DNA of 64,000 nucleotides. Source: Nigrospora sphaerica (Eukaryota > Ascomycota > Sordariomycetes > Amphisphaeriales > Apiosporaceae). Where the stretch lies: NCBI GenBank assembly GCA_018287875.1, contig JAGVVL010000015.1, forward strand, positions 558,001 to 622,000. Reading direction: 5' to 3'. Shown here piece after piece: positions 1-11,537 of the stretch (the stretch's first letter is position 1; every line of letters starts with the position of its first letter). The notes beneath the pieces are model-generated. The model was given only the letters and a program-made list of their open reading frames with translations, did no database searches and was not told where the DNA came from. Made by a program: the position numbers and the translations under genes.

Positions 1-1147
1 GATTAGGGTTTTAGCTATCATTCGCATTTTCTGGCCCTGTTAGAATAACTTACATCACTAAAGAAGCGCAAGTTACTTAGATCCACGCACGGTAGTGATG
101 GCGGCAGGGCGACCAGAAACGCTGGTAAGTCGCTCTTATCGCAGACAGAAACCAGCTAGTCTAAAATGCCGAAGCCGGAATGGTGGCCGGTTCACCCACA
201 GCTCCCACGTAAGTAGTAAGGCGAGTTCGATACGACGGAAACCTAGTCTTCGGAAGAGGGCGGCGAGATTTCTGTACTCTTCGGAGGTAGGTCGGGTTTC
301 CTAAGAGCTGGCCATTGGGCCCAGTAGGCAGCCCGTGGGCGTCTGGCACCAGTTACGAGACGCGGTGCCCCGGTTCACCCGCCAAAGTGCACAGGACGGC
401 CAAGCCCCCGCGCTAGGGCGTCTTATACGCCTCGTCCCGCGGCGGCGGCCTAGAGGGCTCCGAGTGCCCCCTGCGGCCCATCGGCCAGCCGCGCAGGAGC
501 GGGTAGTTGAAGCCCCGGGGAAAGGCGCGGACCATAGCGGTCTCGTAAAGCGCTCATATGGCAGCCCGTGCGCTACCGGCGGGACGATAACGCGGAGCGC
601 AGTATTAATACGTCTTTGTTATGGAAGAAATAATATCCGGGAATTGGGTGCCGAGGTCGGTCTGGGGAATGCGCGGCATGGCTCCCTGGCATCAAGCGGT
701 CTCGATGCCTCTTTACTCCACAGGCCATCGTATAACCGGAGTCGTGATAGGGCACTGGAGATCCATTAATCAGCTCGTGCACTTCATCCTGGGGCTGATG
801 TGAAGGCATGATTGGCGCCCGCGGTAATGGTTCGCAAGCCAAGACAACGTGCTTCTCCACCCCCACCGGTTGTGGGCTTCCATCTACCCCATGCTATCCC
901 CACCCCCACCGGTCAAAGCAACCGTCTCGGCGTCCTCACCCCATGGGAGGACGAGAAACTGGAGATTCCTGTGAAAGGGGGGCGTTCCTATGCTCAAGAG
1001 AGCCATTTCATCCGTGAGCCAAGCCCTCGTAACCTGCTGATTTTTCAGCCCAGGAGACTTGGCGCCCATGTACCGAGGGCGGCAAGATCATAGAAGCCGG
1101 GCTTTTTCCATTAGCCGGCCTCGTGACGATGCAGAGCCTGGGCTTGC
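1..1147. other. upstream region, no supported gene
   Basis: No open frame here has a recognisable domain or a convincing splice partner. The short frames on both strands have unlike compositions and overlap each other. The right end, from about 1100, is the promoter of the GH3 gene. A single TTAGGG at the left edge is not a telomere. Confidence 0.5.
1110..1116 (-). promoter_or_regulatory. possible XlnR/Xyr1-type element (GGCTAAT on the minus strand)
   Basis: ATTAGCC on the plus strand reads GGCTAAT on the minus strand and fits the GGCTWWW consensus of the xylanolytic activator XlnR/Xyr1. It lies 114 bp before the GH3 start codon and just upstream of the TATA box. A 7-bp match can occur by chance, so this is suggestive only. 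Confidence 0.25.
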
Positions 1148-1153
1148 TATAAG
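1148..1153 (+). promoter_or_regulatory. TATA box of the GH3 gene
   Basis: TATAAG, 82 bp before the chosen start codon at 1230, is suitably placed for a short 5' leader. It supports the start at 1230 over the in-frame ATG at 1059, which lies upstream of the TATA box. Confidence 0.45.
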
Positions 1154-1229
1154 AGGGGGCGGCACATTGCGCTCTCCAGACCACCAGTGCAAGCCTGGCT
1201 CACCCGGCCCGACAACACGAGGAAGCAGC

Positions 1230-3172
1230 ATGATTGTACACAGGTCCAGCCTGCGGGCCCTATTTGGCCTCGCGGGGCTTTCGAGCCTGCTGGTCCTCGG
1301 CCCGTCAGAGGCGAGTGCGGCTTGCACGCAGAGGCCGCCGCTGCCATACCGCGATGCCTCGCTCAGCGTCGACGAACGCGTCGACGACCTGCTCCAGCGC
1401 ATGACGCTCGAGGAGAAGGCCGGGCAGATGTTCCACCGGCCCCTCTACATGGGGCCCAACGGGACGCTCACGCCGGCCGGACAGGGGAGCAACAGCACCG
1501 AGTTCTACCTCAGCACGCAGCTGCTGTCGCACTTTAATCTGCAGGGCGAGGTCGAAAGCCCGCGGCAGACGGCCGAGTGGGCGAACCGGTTGCAGCGGCA
1601 CATACTCGACCACACGCGCCTGGGCATCCCGCTGACGCTGTCGACGGACCCGCGCCACGCCTTCACCGACAACGTCGGCACCGGATTCCGCGCCGGCCGC
1701 TTCTCGCAGTGGCCCGAGACGTTGGGGCTCGCGGCCCTGCGCGACGCCGGTCTCGTGCGCCGCTTCGCCGAGATTGTGCGCGCCGAGTACCGCGCCGTCG
1801 GCATCGCGGCCGCCCTTCACCCCCAGGTCGACCTGGCGACGGAGCCTCGCTGGGCTCGCATCAAGGGCACCTTTGGCGAGGACGCCGCCCTCACCTCGGA
1901 GCTGCTCGCCGCCTACATCGTCGGCCTCCAGGGCGAGACCTTCGGCCCCGGCTCCGTTACCACCGTCACCAAGCACTTCCCCGGCGGCGGCCCCGTCGAG
2001 GGCGGCGAGGACTCGCACTTCGAGTACGGCAAGAACCAGACCTACCCGGGTGGCAACTTCGATTACCACCTCCTTCCCTTCAAGGCCGCCATCGCCGTCG
2101 GCGCCCGCCAGATGATGCCCTACTACTCGCGACCCATTGGCACCCAGTACGAGCCCGTGGCCTTCGGCTTCAACAAGGGCATCGTCACGGACCTGCTGCG
2201 CGGCGAGCTCGGCTTCGAAGGCATTGTGCTGACCGACTGGGGCCTCATCACCGACAACGAGATCCTGGGCCAGGTACGTTTGTTTGGTTTCGTGCGTCCC
2301 GATCACCAGCGAGGCTGTTAGTAACACGGGGTTTCTAGAAACTGCCGGCCCGCGCCTGGGGCGTCGAGCACCTGTCGGAGCTCGAGCGCACGGCGCTGGT
2401 GCTCGAGGCCGGCTGCGACCAGTTCGGCGGCGAGGCGCGGCCCGAGCTCGTCGTGCAGCTCGTGCGCGAGGGCAAGGTGCCCGAGGGGCGCCTCGACGTC
2501 TCGGTGCGGCGGCTGATGCGCGAGAAGTTCCTGCTCGGCCTCTTCGACCGGCCCTTCGTCGATGCCGCCGCCGTCGACGCGGCCGTGGGCCGGGCCGAGT
2601 GGGTGGCCGAGGGCGCGGCGGCGCAGCGGCGCGCCTACACGCTGCTGACGAACCGCGACGGCGTGCTGCCGCTGCGGGCGCCGGCGGCGGGCCTCCGGTT
2701 CTACGTCGAGGGCTTCGACGCCGCGTACCTGACGCGGCGCGGGCTCGCCGTGGCGGCGACGCCGGCCGAGGCCGACTACGCGCTGCTGCGGCTCGAGGCG
2801 CCCTTCGAGCCGCGGCCCGGCGGCTTCGAGGCCCTCCTGCACGCCGGCTCGCTCGAGTACGCGGCCGCGGAGCAGGCGCGCCAGGCCGCCATCTACGCCG
2901 CCGTCCCCACCGTCGTCGACATGACCATGGACCGGCCCGCCGCCGTGCCCGAGGTCGCCGCCCGCGCCGCCGCCCTGCTCGCCAACTTCGGCAGCGACCC
3001 CGACGCCTTCCTCGATGTCGTCCTCGGCCTCGCCGCCCCCGAGGGCCGCCTCCCCTTCGACATGCCCCGCTCCATGCGCGCCGTCGAGGCCCAGAAGGAG
3101 GACGTCCCCTTTGACACCGTCGACCCCCTCTTCAAGTTTGGCCACGGCTTGAGGTACAAGACTGGCGCCTAG
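1230..3172 (+). CDS. secreted glycoside hydrolase family 3 protein (beta-glucosidase/exo-glycosidase type)
   Basis: Two exons, 1230-2273 and 2339-3172, are joined in phase 0 across a 65-bp GTACGT..TAG intron and encode 625 residues. Residues 1-30 form a signal peptide ending ASA, so the enzyme should be secreted. The (beta/alpha)8 domain of GH3 follows. It carries the substrate-binding KHFPGGG motif at 248-254, and LTDWG near 334-338 places the presumed nucleophile Asp at 336. The second exon gives the C-terminal alpha/beta sandwich part. At about 625 residues it is shorter than the common fungal beta-glucosidases of 750-870, with no fibronectin-III or carbohydrate-binding module visible. The GPVEGGEDSHF-like loop resembles bacterial exo-glucanase-type GH3 enzymes, so an old bacterial origin is possible (inference). 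Substrate cannot be read from sequence; a beta-glucoside or beta-xyloside is likely. Confidence 0.88.
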
Positions 3173-4878
3173 CTTCCCCCGAGGAAAGTGATACGAATAG
3201 ATTCTAAACCCAGCCTATCAATTTATGTGCCACACGTTCATGTCCACCCGTGTCTTATTTTCATCGTACAAGCTGACGGGACTTGTTGATCCTCTTGTCG
3301 ACTCTATCAGCGCCCCTATTGGGCCCGGGTGCAACTGTCCTCTTACCTCTGAGCATCGCATCCGGCATACTGAAGGTGAATAGGCACAATGAAATTCTTA
3401 GAATGGCTTTCTGCACCCACCGTGGCCACCCATCAGTGGCCTTTTCTCGTTCGCTGTCGAAATCGCAAGCGAAGTCAAAACCGCGCGAAACTACGGGGCT
3501 GTGAAGTGGCTGACTTCATTGGGGTTGGGATCTCTGGTCCATTATACTTATTGCAAGGCAGTGAAGTATAAATGTTACGAATAGTTGACGTAGACGTTGT
3601 CCATGGATAAACGAGGACGGAATTTGGGGGAAATACCGCGGGACGAGATTGTAAAACGTGGTCCGTAGCGTTGAAGTCGTCAAATAAAGTCAAAAAATAT
3701 AATGCGGCGTTCTATAGGTTGAATGAGTTTGCGCGGGATCCATTTCTGATAGTATAACACAAAAAGGGGTGGCTCCATCGATCGTCCGCCATGGCTAGTT
3801 CGATCCTCTATCGTTAAGGGTACATGTACTTTTAGATCCGCAATATGCCGGAGCAGTACCAAATACGTATGTGATCGTGATTCAGTGCTCCAAGTCGCAA
3901 CGCTGCCAACCTGCTACGAGGCCCAATTGAAGCACCACGAGATGCCAAGTGAAGCAATGTGACAACGAAGCACCCTTGGCGGAAAACCGTTGAACTAGCC
4001 GTGAGGACGGTCGACTGAGCCACTCCCAGCACCAAAAGGACGGGCTTGGTCACAGTTATTCTCCAGTGGTACGTACTTTAGTTTCCCAAGGCCCCCTTTT
4101 CTACAGAGAAACACGATTCAGTCTTAGTCGCTTTGAGCATTCGGCATTCATGGTGGTATCCTCACAGCCTCGTCGTTCGACCGAGTCAGGGGCCCACGCG
4201 ATCCCCGTACTACTTACCACCTTTCCCACGAAGCCATGGGGATATCAGACCATGATCTGCCCACATGACGCGGCGAATCGGCTCCGAAACACCTTCATCG
4301 CGCTGCCTAATCCCGGCAGTCCGGGCTGGTGGTGCGAAGCAGACAGCGGGGCGGAGCCCGGAGGCACTGAAGCACGCCTTTGTTGAGCTATTTCGGGAAC
4401 CTGCACTGCCGTCGGGGGCTGGCGGTGCAAGTGGACAAAGGATGCGGGGGACGAAGGCATCGGATCATGCCTTTATTGAGCCTAATCCGAGAGGCTTCTC
4501 CTGCGGTTGGGACGTGGTGCAGGTTGTGATGCAGGCAGGCTGTGGTTTTCTACGACGCTGCTGCATGTGATGCCTGCTCCGCCAAGGGCCCATGTTCAAA
4601 ATCGCCAATGAGCAATAATTCCCCACCCCCTTCTGTCCCGAAATAGCTGCCCGGCTGAGCAGACGAGCTGCTCAAATAGGCAATCGGCGGGGCGGGTGCT
4701 CTGTTACAGACCGCCTCAAGGTTGATCTTTGCCTGCGTTTCACAGAAAGTACCCAAAAAAGGTCAAGTATATGAGATAGGCCCCTTGACCCCACGTTTCC
4801 ACCAGTTCTACGGCCTTTACGAAAACCATCTTCCCCATTCTTCAGAGACTTCCGTGCCTATAATTAGCATCTTTCAAT
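3173..4878. other. intergenic region
   Basis: About 1.7 kb without a supported gene. The first part is the GH3 3' untranslated region. From about 3500 to 3870 the DNA is AT-richer than the genes. The short frames show no family features. The last 100-200 bp should hold the promoter of the T5orf172-domain gene. Confidence 0.5.
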
Positions 4879-6479
4879 ATGAACGGGCCACAGCCAACAT
4901 ACCGCCATGTAACCGAGAGGCTGGCCACCTTCCTCAACACAAAAACGCCCAATCCCTGGGAAAGCGGCTTCACAAGGTGCCTGGGGACCAATTGCCGGGG
5001 AATGGCTTGCGGAAACCTAACCAAAAGCCAGATGTGCAGCTTCCTGTATGAAAAGATTAGCAAGTTTGAGGTATACCCCGTGTCCGAGGAGAAGGTGGAG
5101 GATATATGCGAGTTCCTTCGCGCAACCCACTGCAGCTGGCATCGAGACGAGCCCCTTGCTCAGTTCAAAGAATCTCAGAGAGCAGTTGAAAACCTCCTGC
5201 GGACTAGAAACAATACATGCAGGTAGGTGAAGCGACATGGCACCTGCTCCTGAATACGAGCTTACCAGCCAACAGTGCGTCGTCGCAGGAGTCCGTCGGC
5301 GATCTGGAAAACGACTTGACCGACTCAGTAACATCCGCAGGCAGCAGCACCCCCACCGGGAGCTCCAGGTCAACCGAAACCTTCCCGGTGAGTGATGTGA
5401 GTACGCCGGTTCGTCTCGACGAGCCTTCGCCTTTTTCGAGCACTGCTTCGCAAAGCACGCTGGACCCCGTGGGAAACGACCTGGACCGATCCAGTCTCTC
5501 TAGCAGGGGGTCATTCTGCCAAGGCCAGGATGATTCCCTCACGACTCTTGCGAGCAGCCAGACGCGCAAGGAAAGCCCCGGCCCCAGCCCGATGCTGGGT
5601 TCCATGCGGCAGTGCCGAAATAGCGTCTACCGGAGCTATGGCCCACGGTCCGCCAAGGCTCTCCTGATGGGGGCGATCACGAAGCCCTTATCGGCCCATG
5701 AACGGGAGGCCGGCTTCATCTACGTGCTCCGGAGCCGGAGCGACAGCGAGTACTTCAAAGTCGGGTGTACGACCAAGACAACAGTCAAGGACTTGCTCGC
5801 CCAGTTGGACGATTGCACCGAAAACTGCCCGCTCGTCTACCCGCTCGGCGACCCGCACTGCTTCGCCGGCGCCAGGAGGGCCAAGGCGCTGATCCTCGCC
5901 AACCTGCACGAGTCGCGGTGCCGGAAGTACGACTGCCAGGGGTGCGGCGGCGAGGTCAAACACGTCGACTGGTTCAAGATCAGCGAGGAGGAAATACTGC
6001 GTTCCGTCCAGGTCTTCACCGACTTTGTCGACTCGGGCCAGGTCTACGACGGGAACGGCCAACTCACGCACTACGGGAAGGATTACGTCAAGCTTATGGT
6101 CTCTCTCAACGTCGCCCAGGGCCCGGGGCCGACCCCCGAGGCCCCCGCAGCCGTCCCGGCGCCGGGTAGCGGACGCGAACAAGGCGGCGGACTCGGCGCC
6201 CGTCCTTTGCCCGGCCAGAGCGACAATATTAGCCCAGCGCCGTACGCGCAAGGTACCCTGGCCTCGGACGCTGAAGCTCCCTCTCCTGAAGAGACGGCGG
6301 CCGGGACCGCCGCGGAAACGACGTCATCTAAGAAAAGGGGCTATGTACGGAATATCTTGAGTACACTGAGACGGCGCTCGTCCGCCTTCTTGAGCCGAGA
6401 CGCCGCCGAGCCGAACCCCAGGAAATATCGGGGCCTAAATCTCATAGAGGCACTGTGTGAGCAATTCAGGCGAACTTAG
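4879..6479 (+). CDS. T5orf172 (MUG113-type, GIY-YIG-like) domain protein
   Basis: Exons 4879-5222 and 5276-6479 join across a 53-bp GTAGGT..CAG intron in the correct phase and give 515 residues. The first ~115 residues hold a Cys-rich stretch (CLGTNCRGMACGN) and a TRP/HIS motif CSWHRDE, as in other fungal members of this family. A Ser/Thr-rich linker follows (about 115-230). Residues ~258-350 are the T5orf172 domain: it opens with GFIYVLRSR, continues with FKVGCTT, then an Arg/Ala helix, an RKYDCQGCGG segment and VDWFKIS. The C-terminus is low complexity and basic. The domain is named after a phage T5 protein and relates to GIY-YIG nucleases, so DNA binding or cleavage is plausible. The function of fungal members is not known. 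No neighbour points to a role. Confidence 0.8.
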
Positions 6480-7751
6480 TGTAGTTAAAAGACACATCAT
6501 TCGGGGAAACCATGTACCCAAACGCGACCCCTCGTCCCGGGGGCGATCGAGAAATATGTACAGCAAGGCCAATGGCGGCTCCCGGCAGGGAGGTGGATTG
6601 AAATTCGCGTGCAGGAAGAAGGAAGATCCTATTCATGAATCTCAGGAGAGGGTCTTTGGTACGGCTCCGGCAGTTTTCTGCTGTTGCGCCAGGGTGGCAG
6701 ATCACTTCAATTGCACACCAGGTTTTCGTATCATGTAGTACTAATCGTAGCTTGGTTGATTTGGGTCGAAGAACAATCCGACAGAGGGAACTCGGTGGCG
6801 GCTGCTGTAAGCCATCAATAGCTGAGTAGACCACTGTTTCAAGGGGGTCGAGCAGCAGAAGGTACTGAAAAAACACCAGGGTTAAAGAACCTAGCCCGGT
6901 CCTTCCTATCAGAGACTATTGATGTAATTCGCCCCTCCCGGTTATGGCTTTGCTGTTAATTCCCTACCAGAAGACACCCCGCGCGAATCTAGTATGCTGA
7001 TGAAGAAGTATTGTCGTGAGAAACTGCTGTCTTCGTTTGGAGTTCCGCCGCTGCAACGTAGTATTCGTATATTGCGTAGCAATGCTGTCATCTTTCGATA
7101 CCCTTTCAACGCTATTCATTTACCTAGTCCTCACTTAATAGACGGTGCCGGGGTGCAGCTCTATAGGTATAGGATTAAAGCAAGTTGAAGAGACCGGCTT
7201 TTTTCTTCTTCAAATAGGTAGCGTTTATTAAGGGGCACAAAGCCGTGCGATACCAGACTAAGAAGGAGGCCGAATTTAATCAGTGTAACGCCAATCTCTT
7301 AATTATGATTGTAAAACGAATAACTATAGATATACTTACAACAGGTGAGTTCATAAGTCCTTAAGTAATAAAACTAGACCGGTTATGACACGCATCTTAA
7401 AAGTCAACTAGTAACTTGAGGCCACGGCGGTGGATAGAGCCATCCGGTGTTTGTTTGACACCGGAGATATAGGTACTCAATAAAAGTCCCTGACAATCGA
7501 CCCACCCACCCTGATCAACAGGAGCATGCAACTGGTAGCGGGTCGAATACCAATCGAAGCTCGTATAGAAAGTCGGAACAAACGTGGATATTTGACAGCC
7601 CCAGCTCACAGGTTCCATTACCCCAAGATATTGCGACACCGGTGAATCAATTCTTCGTCTCAGCTAGAATTATGAAGTGGACTGAACGAGCAAAATTAGT
7701 ACCTCGTGGTAGAGAAGGGGACATTCCACCGTAAATCCTGTGTACGCGTGA
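6480..7751. other. intergenic, AT-rich segment
   Basis: No gene is supported. From about 6980 to 7400 the sequence becomes AT-rich with many TA steps, unlike the genes on either side. It may be a decayed repeat altered by repeat-induced point mutation, but no transposon protein fragment can be read. An open frame at 7397-7639 (-) is noted without assignment. Confidence 0.4.
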
Positions 7752-9813
7752 TTACAAGCCCTCTGTGGCCAGCATCTTGTTCAGGGCACAATTCTGTGTA
7801 TGAAACCAATCCTTGCCCGCCATCCCACGCTGCGGCGGACCGGGCGCCGGTGCGGCCTTCTTCGAGCCTCCCTCCGGTTTCGGTTCTGGCTTCGGGGCTT
7901 TTCTCCCCGTGCAGCAGGTACCCCTACCCGCCTGATCGATATACATCTGCGGTTCTGTCAGTTGGCCACCATCTCGAATGGGCTGGAGAGACACTCACTC
8001 GTAAGGATTTGAGGAAAAGTACCCTTTCATCCTCGCTTCCCCACCTATAAGGGGCCATTCTGGCCTTCCAAAGCTTGGCCGCGTGAAACATACACGGCAA
8101 GTAACAAGTTTCGTGGTCGTCGTTGGTGACCTCGGGGTGATCGAGCTCGACGACGGCTTGCCTGATACTCGTCAGGAGACCTCGGGTATCGATATGCATG
8201 GTCCCGGTGCAAAAGACGTCGGTGATGGAATAAGGAGCATGAAGGGTGCCGGGCGGCTGGATGAGTAAAGAGCCCGGCTCGAGAAAGATGGGGATCCATA
8301 TGCCGATCTCGTCGGGTTTCGTATCAACAGTTTGCTGGAACCACCTGAGTGGAGCTTGGTCAGTCATGGACGAGAAGACGGGCCACAATTTGAGGCCTTG
8401 TTGGTTGAGCACCGTCGTGGTCTTGCCGAGGTGGTCAGTGTGAGCCTCGGAGAAGACGCCAGCTTGTCCACATATTTTGAATCCCGAGGGGATTTTCAGA
8501 ATCTGCTCCCGGTTCAATCGTCCCATGCCGCCGCCGCCGCCGAAGGCGCCCTTCCGGGCCAACTCGGCGTACAGGGATAGGTCCGTTAGGCCGGCGACGC
8601 AAGGGGGGACGGGATTGTCGTCGTTGGTGTCCAGGTCAAGAAGGTTGATGGGACCCAACTTTTGATCCTCGGTACTGAAGCATCTCTCGACTTCTGCGGG
8701 GTCCAGCTTGCGGGTGAGTTGTTCGGGGGAACAGTGAAGGGGACGGTACGAGTATTGAACCTCGATCTTTTGGCCGAAGAAACTGAGCATCTGGAAAAGT
8801 CTGTGGATATCCTGGCCCTGTTGAAAATCGTGGTTCCATTCCGCCGGGACAAGCAGCGGGATCTTGGGGCTGCCATAGGCGTACAGGAGATCGCGGACCT
8901 CGTGCGGGCGGCATATGGCAAAGTGGCCCTCGACGAAGCCCGGGCCGTCGCTGTCGAGGATCTCCTTGTAGCGTTTGGCGGAAATGGCCAGGCCGGGGTT
9001 GCGCTCGCAGGAATCCAACACCTGAGCGACATAACGAGGGCCGGCGGCGGCCATCCACGAGGCAGGAGGTGCGCGGCCAGCTAAGTTGAGTACTGCCTGC
9101 CTTGCCTCCAGCACACGGATGCGAGCTGTCATCTTGTGGCGGTTGACAGCATAGGTAAACTCCGGGTCCTCTGACACTATGCGGGGAGGGTCAGACAGCT
9201 GCAGCTGCAGCTGGGGCTGGGACCGGGGCTGGGGCTGGAGCTGCGGCTGAGGCTCGACCTGGACCTGGACTTGGGCATGGGGTAGCGACTCGGATTCAGG
9301 CTCGAGGCATGTGTCAAGCAAAGCCGAAGGTGGCAATGAAGCGAGGGGAGAGGGTTGCTCTTTGCGACGGCGCTTCACACCTCCTTTGGGCGCCGCTGGT
9401 TCCTTGGGAGGAGCCTTGGGCGCCCTGGGCGGCCTGGGGGGCCTAGGGGCCCGGGGCTTCTTGCTGCCGCGGGCAGCCGAGGGGGGGGGGGGAGGTGCCG
9501 GTGGCAGCGGTGATGGTGCTGATGCTGGCGGGCCGGGAACGAGAGTGGTGGCGGTAGCGGCAGCAATAGTGTCGCCGTCATTGGGGTTGACGGCCGGGCT
9601 GCTGATAGTAGTTGTGGTGCCTGCGGCGGTGATCGAGATAGCTTCTGTGGGGGGGCCTTGCGGCAGGGGCAGCTGCTCGGGTCTGGCCATCGACAACTCC
9701 GACTCCGGGCTCCAGTGGGACATGGACGGCAAGTGGGCATCTTCGTCAGGCAGGTTCCCGGTATTAGCGGTTCGCGGCAATGTCAATGCTCGAGGCGCCG
9801 GCCATGGGGGCAT
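7752..9813 (-). CDS. JmjC-fold domain protein
   Basis: Exon 1 is 9813-7999 and exon 2 is 7946-7752. The 52-bp intron has a GTGAGT donor, a CTGAC branch and a GCAG acceptor and is in phase 0, giving 669 residues. The first ~200 residues are low complexity (Pro, Ala, Gln and a basic Pro-Lys-Arg run), partly from a poly-G tract in the gene. The conserved part starts near 210. The JmjC iron site is recognisable as His458-Thr-Asp460 with the third ligand His525 in GTLHAPYS. The family includes 2-oxoglutarate, Fe(II)-dependent hydroxylases and histone demethylases. No PHD, JmjN or other chromatin reader is visible, so the substrate is open. Exon 2 adds a Lys/Pro/Glu-rich tail that is missed if the first frame is read through to 7924. 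Confidence 0.8.
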
Positions 9814-11537
9814 GGGACGATGGGCCGGCAGCGAGATGAGGAGGGCAGAGGCACCGCGCAGGTCAGCGACGAGAGCGAGAGAGAGACGCGGTTCTGGAGT
9901 CTGGGATCATGTGCTTTGCGACCGTCGCCCTGGTGACCTAGGCTTTTTGTGCCCCCAGTCCCACACAAACTCTGGCCTTCCAATCGCCCTTCGTCCGTGC
10001 ACGCCAGGGCCTCGCGTCGGCGCCTTCCCCTCCCGACGGGGCGACCACCGGATGGGCTACCTACACCCTCATATTCTCACCGTGAATATGCCCTCGGTCG
10101 CTGCCAGGCCCGGTTCATGGAAGCGCAGCTTTCCTATTCCTGCGCTTCTCCCTCGCAACGAACATCAACCCGCTTCTGATTGTAGACGTTAATTTTACCA
10201 TGGGATGGATCAAGGTTGTTGGGGTACTTTCTGTTAATTAGGTGCTAAGTACGTACTTTGCCAGGAGCTTTTGGCAAACTCGCGGTTCCCAAGGCCTGCC
10301 TGCCTGTGGCCCCTTGCGTATGAGGTGCGTTAGCAACCTCTGCTGTTCTACCCTGACTGCCCGCCCACAAGGCAGTCTTCCAATCTGACAAGGCCACCAG
10401 AGCGAACCATCCACGAACGGTTCGTAGAGCTTTGACTCGGTGGCCAGTGAGAACACACAACAATCTATGCAATGGGCATCCTCGGGCCACATGGCTTGAC
10501 ATACGTATCCCATGCAATGGGCCATTGCCGGGCCGGTCCTTCAGCGCAGTATTGCTCCGCTTCTTCCCCAACACCGGGGCCGGAGGTTCGGGCAGAGGCT
10601 CGTCCGACGGCCTGAATGCGTACCCTCTTCGAGCTGTCGGGAATCAGCTCACCGTCTGCATTTTATAAGGGCTTCCCCGCCGTCCAACTCTTGTTACACT
10701 GACATCAACTTGGCCGGAGACGGGCTCGTTTGCCCATCACTAGCCCTGCTGTGTAGGTTTGCTAGGGGCATTCATGGATCCTGGTGTTCGGCGCAGGGCT
10801 GGCTGGGCTGAAAACCCACCTGCGTGCCCACAGCTTCCCCAGACCCGCCCGCTATGCTGGAGCCTGCAATGCAGCAAAACACCGGAAACTCATCCGTCGC
10901 TTACCTCCAAGCAGCGACAATCAGCACTCTGATGCCCAAGGCTTTCCGGACTTGGGGGTGGCGCATGGTGGACACTCAGCATGCATGTAAGCTAGGGGCC
11001 CGTTGCCGGCGGTAGTTATCGAACCGCCCCTCGAATGCCCTGGTATCTCAGCATCTGCATCATATGCTAATAATAAAACACGAATGGCAAGCCTTCGCGA
11101 GCTGCCTGCCGCGACCAAGCGATCCCCAGTGCTCGGTTAGCACCGCCCCCGTTTCTCTGCGGTCGCCTCCACCGATCCTGGCCCGCATACTACATAGCTG
11201 TAGCTCACCTGCCTATTCGAGGGACCCTTTGCAGCTGTGCTGCAAGCACACACTAGGGCGAAACACTGGGAACGGGAGGATGCGGGCCGCTAGGTCACCT
11301 GTCACAGGCCTGGCTGCCGGCTGGGCGTCTCCTGGCTGTGCACCCCCGAATGCAAGGAACGCCTATATATCTCGGGAATGGTTCGCCACAGTCCACATGG
11401 CTGGGTCCGTGTTTCGCACTGCCTTGTCAAGTTGTGCTGCAGCTTAACACGGGATCTGAAAGTTTGCTCAAGATCATTCAGGCGCGCTTGAACATTTCCC
11501 GGCACCACTTATCCCGTGGGCATTACCTATCTGCATC
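9814..11537. other. divergent intergenic region
   Basis: About 1.7 kb between the starts of the JmjC gene (minus) and the DUF3176 gene (plus). It should contain both promoters. The open frames here show no domain, signal peptide or splice-supported extension. I see no clear TATA box close to either start. Confidence 0.5.

Noticed and set aside
1..60. TTAGGG near the left edge as telomere
   Set aside because: Only one copy of the hexamer is present and no tandem array follows.
1305..2327. 340-codon open frame on the minus strand
   Set aside because: It is antisense to the GH3 gene and is a by-product of high GC third positions; no domain.
3780..3810. GTTCGATCC as the B box of a tRNA gene
   Set aside because: No matching A box or cloverleaf arms can be drawn around it; other GTTCGA sites in the window also fail.
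7397..7639. 80-codon minus-strand frame in the AT-rich island
   Set aside because: The peptide looks somewhat protein-like but has no recognisable family, signal peptide or splice support.
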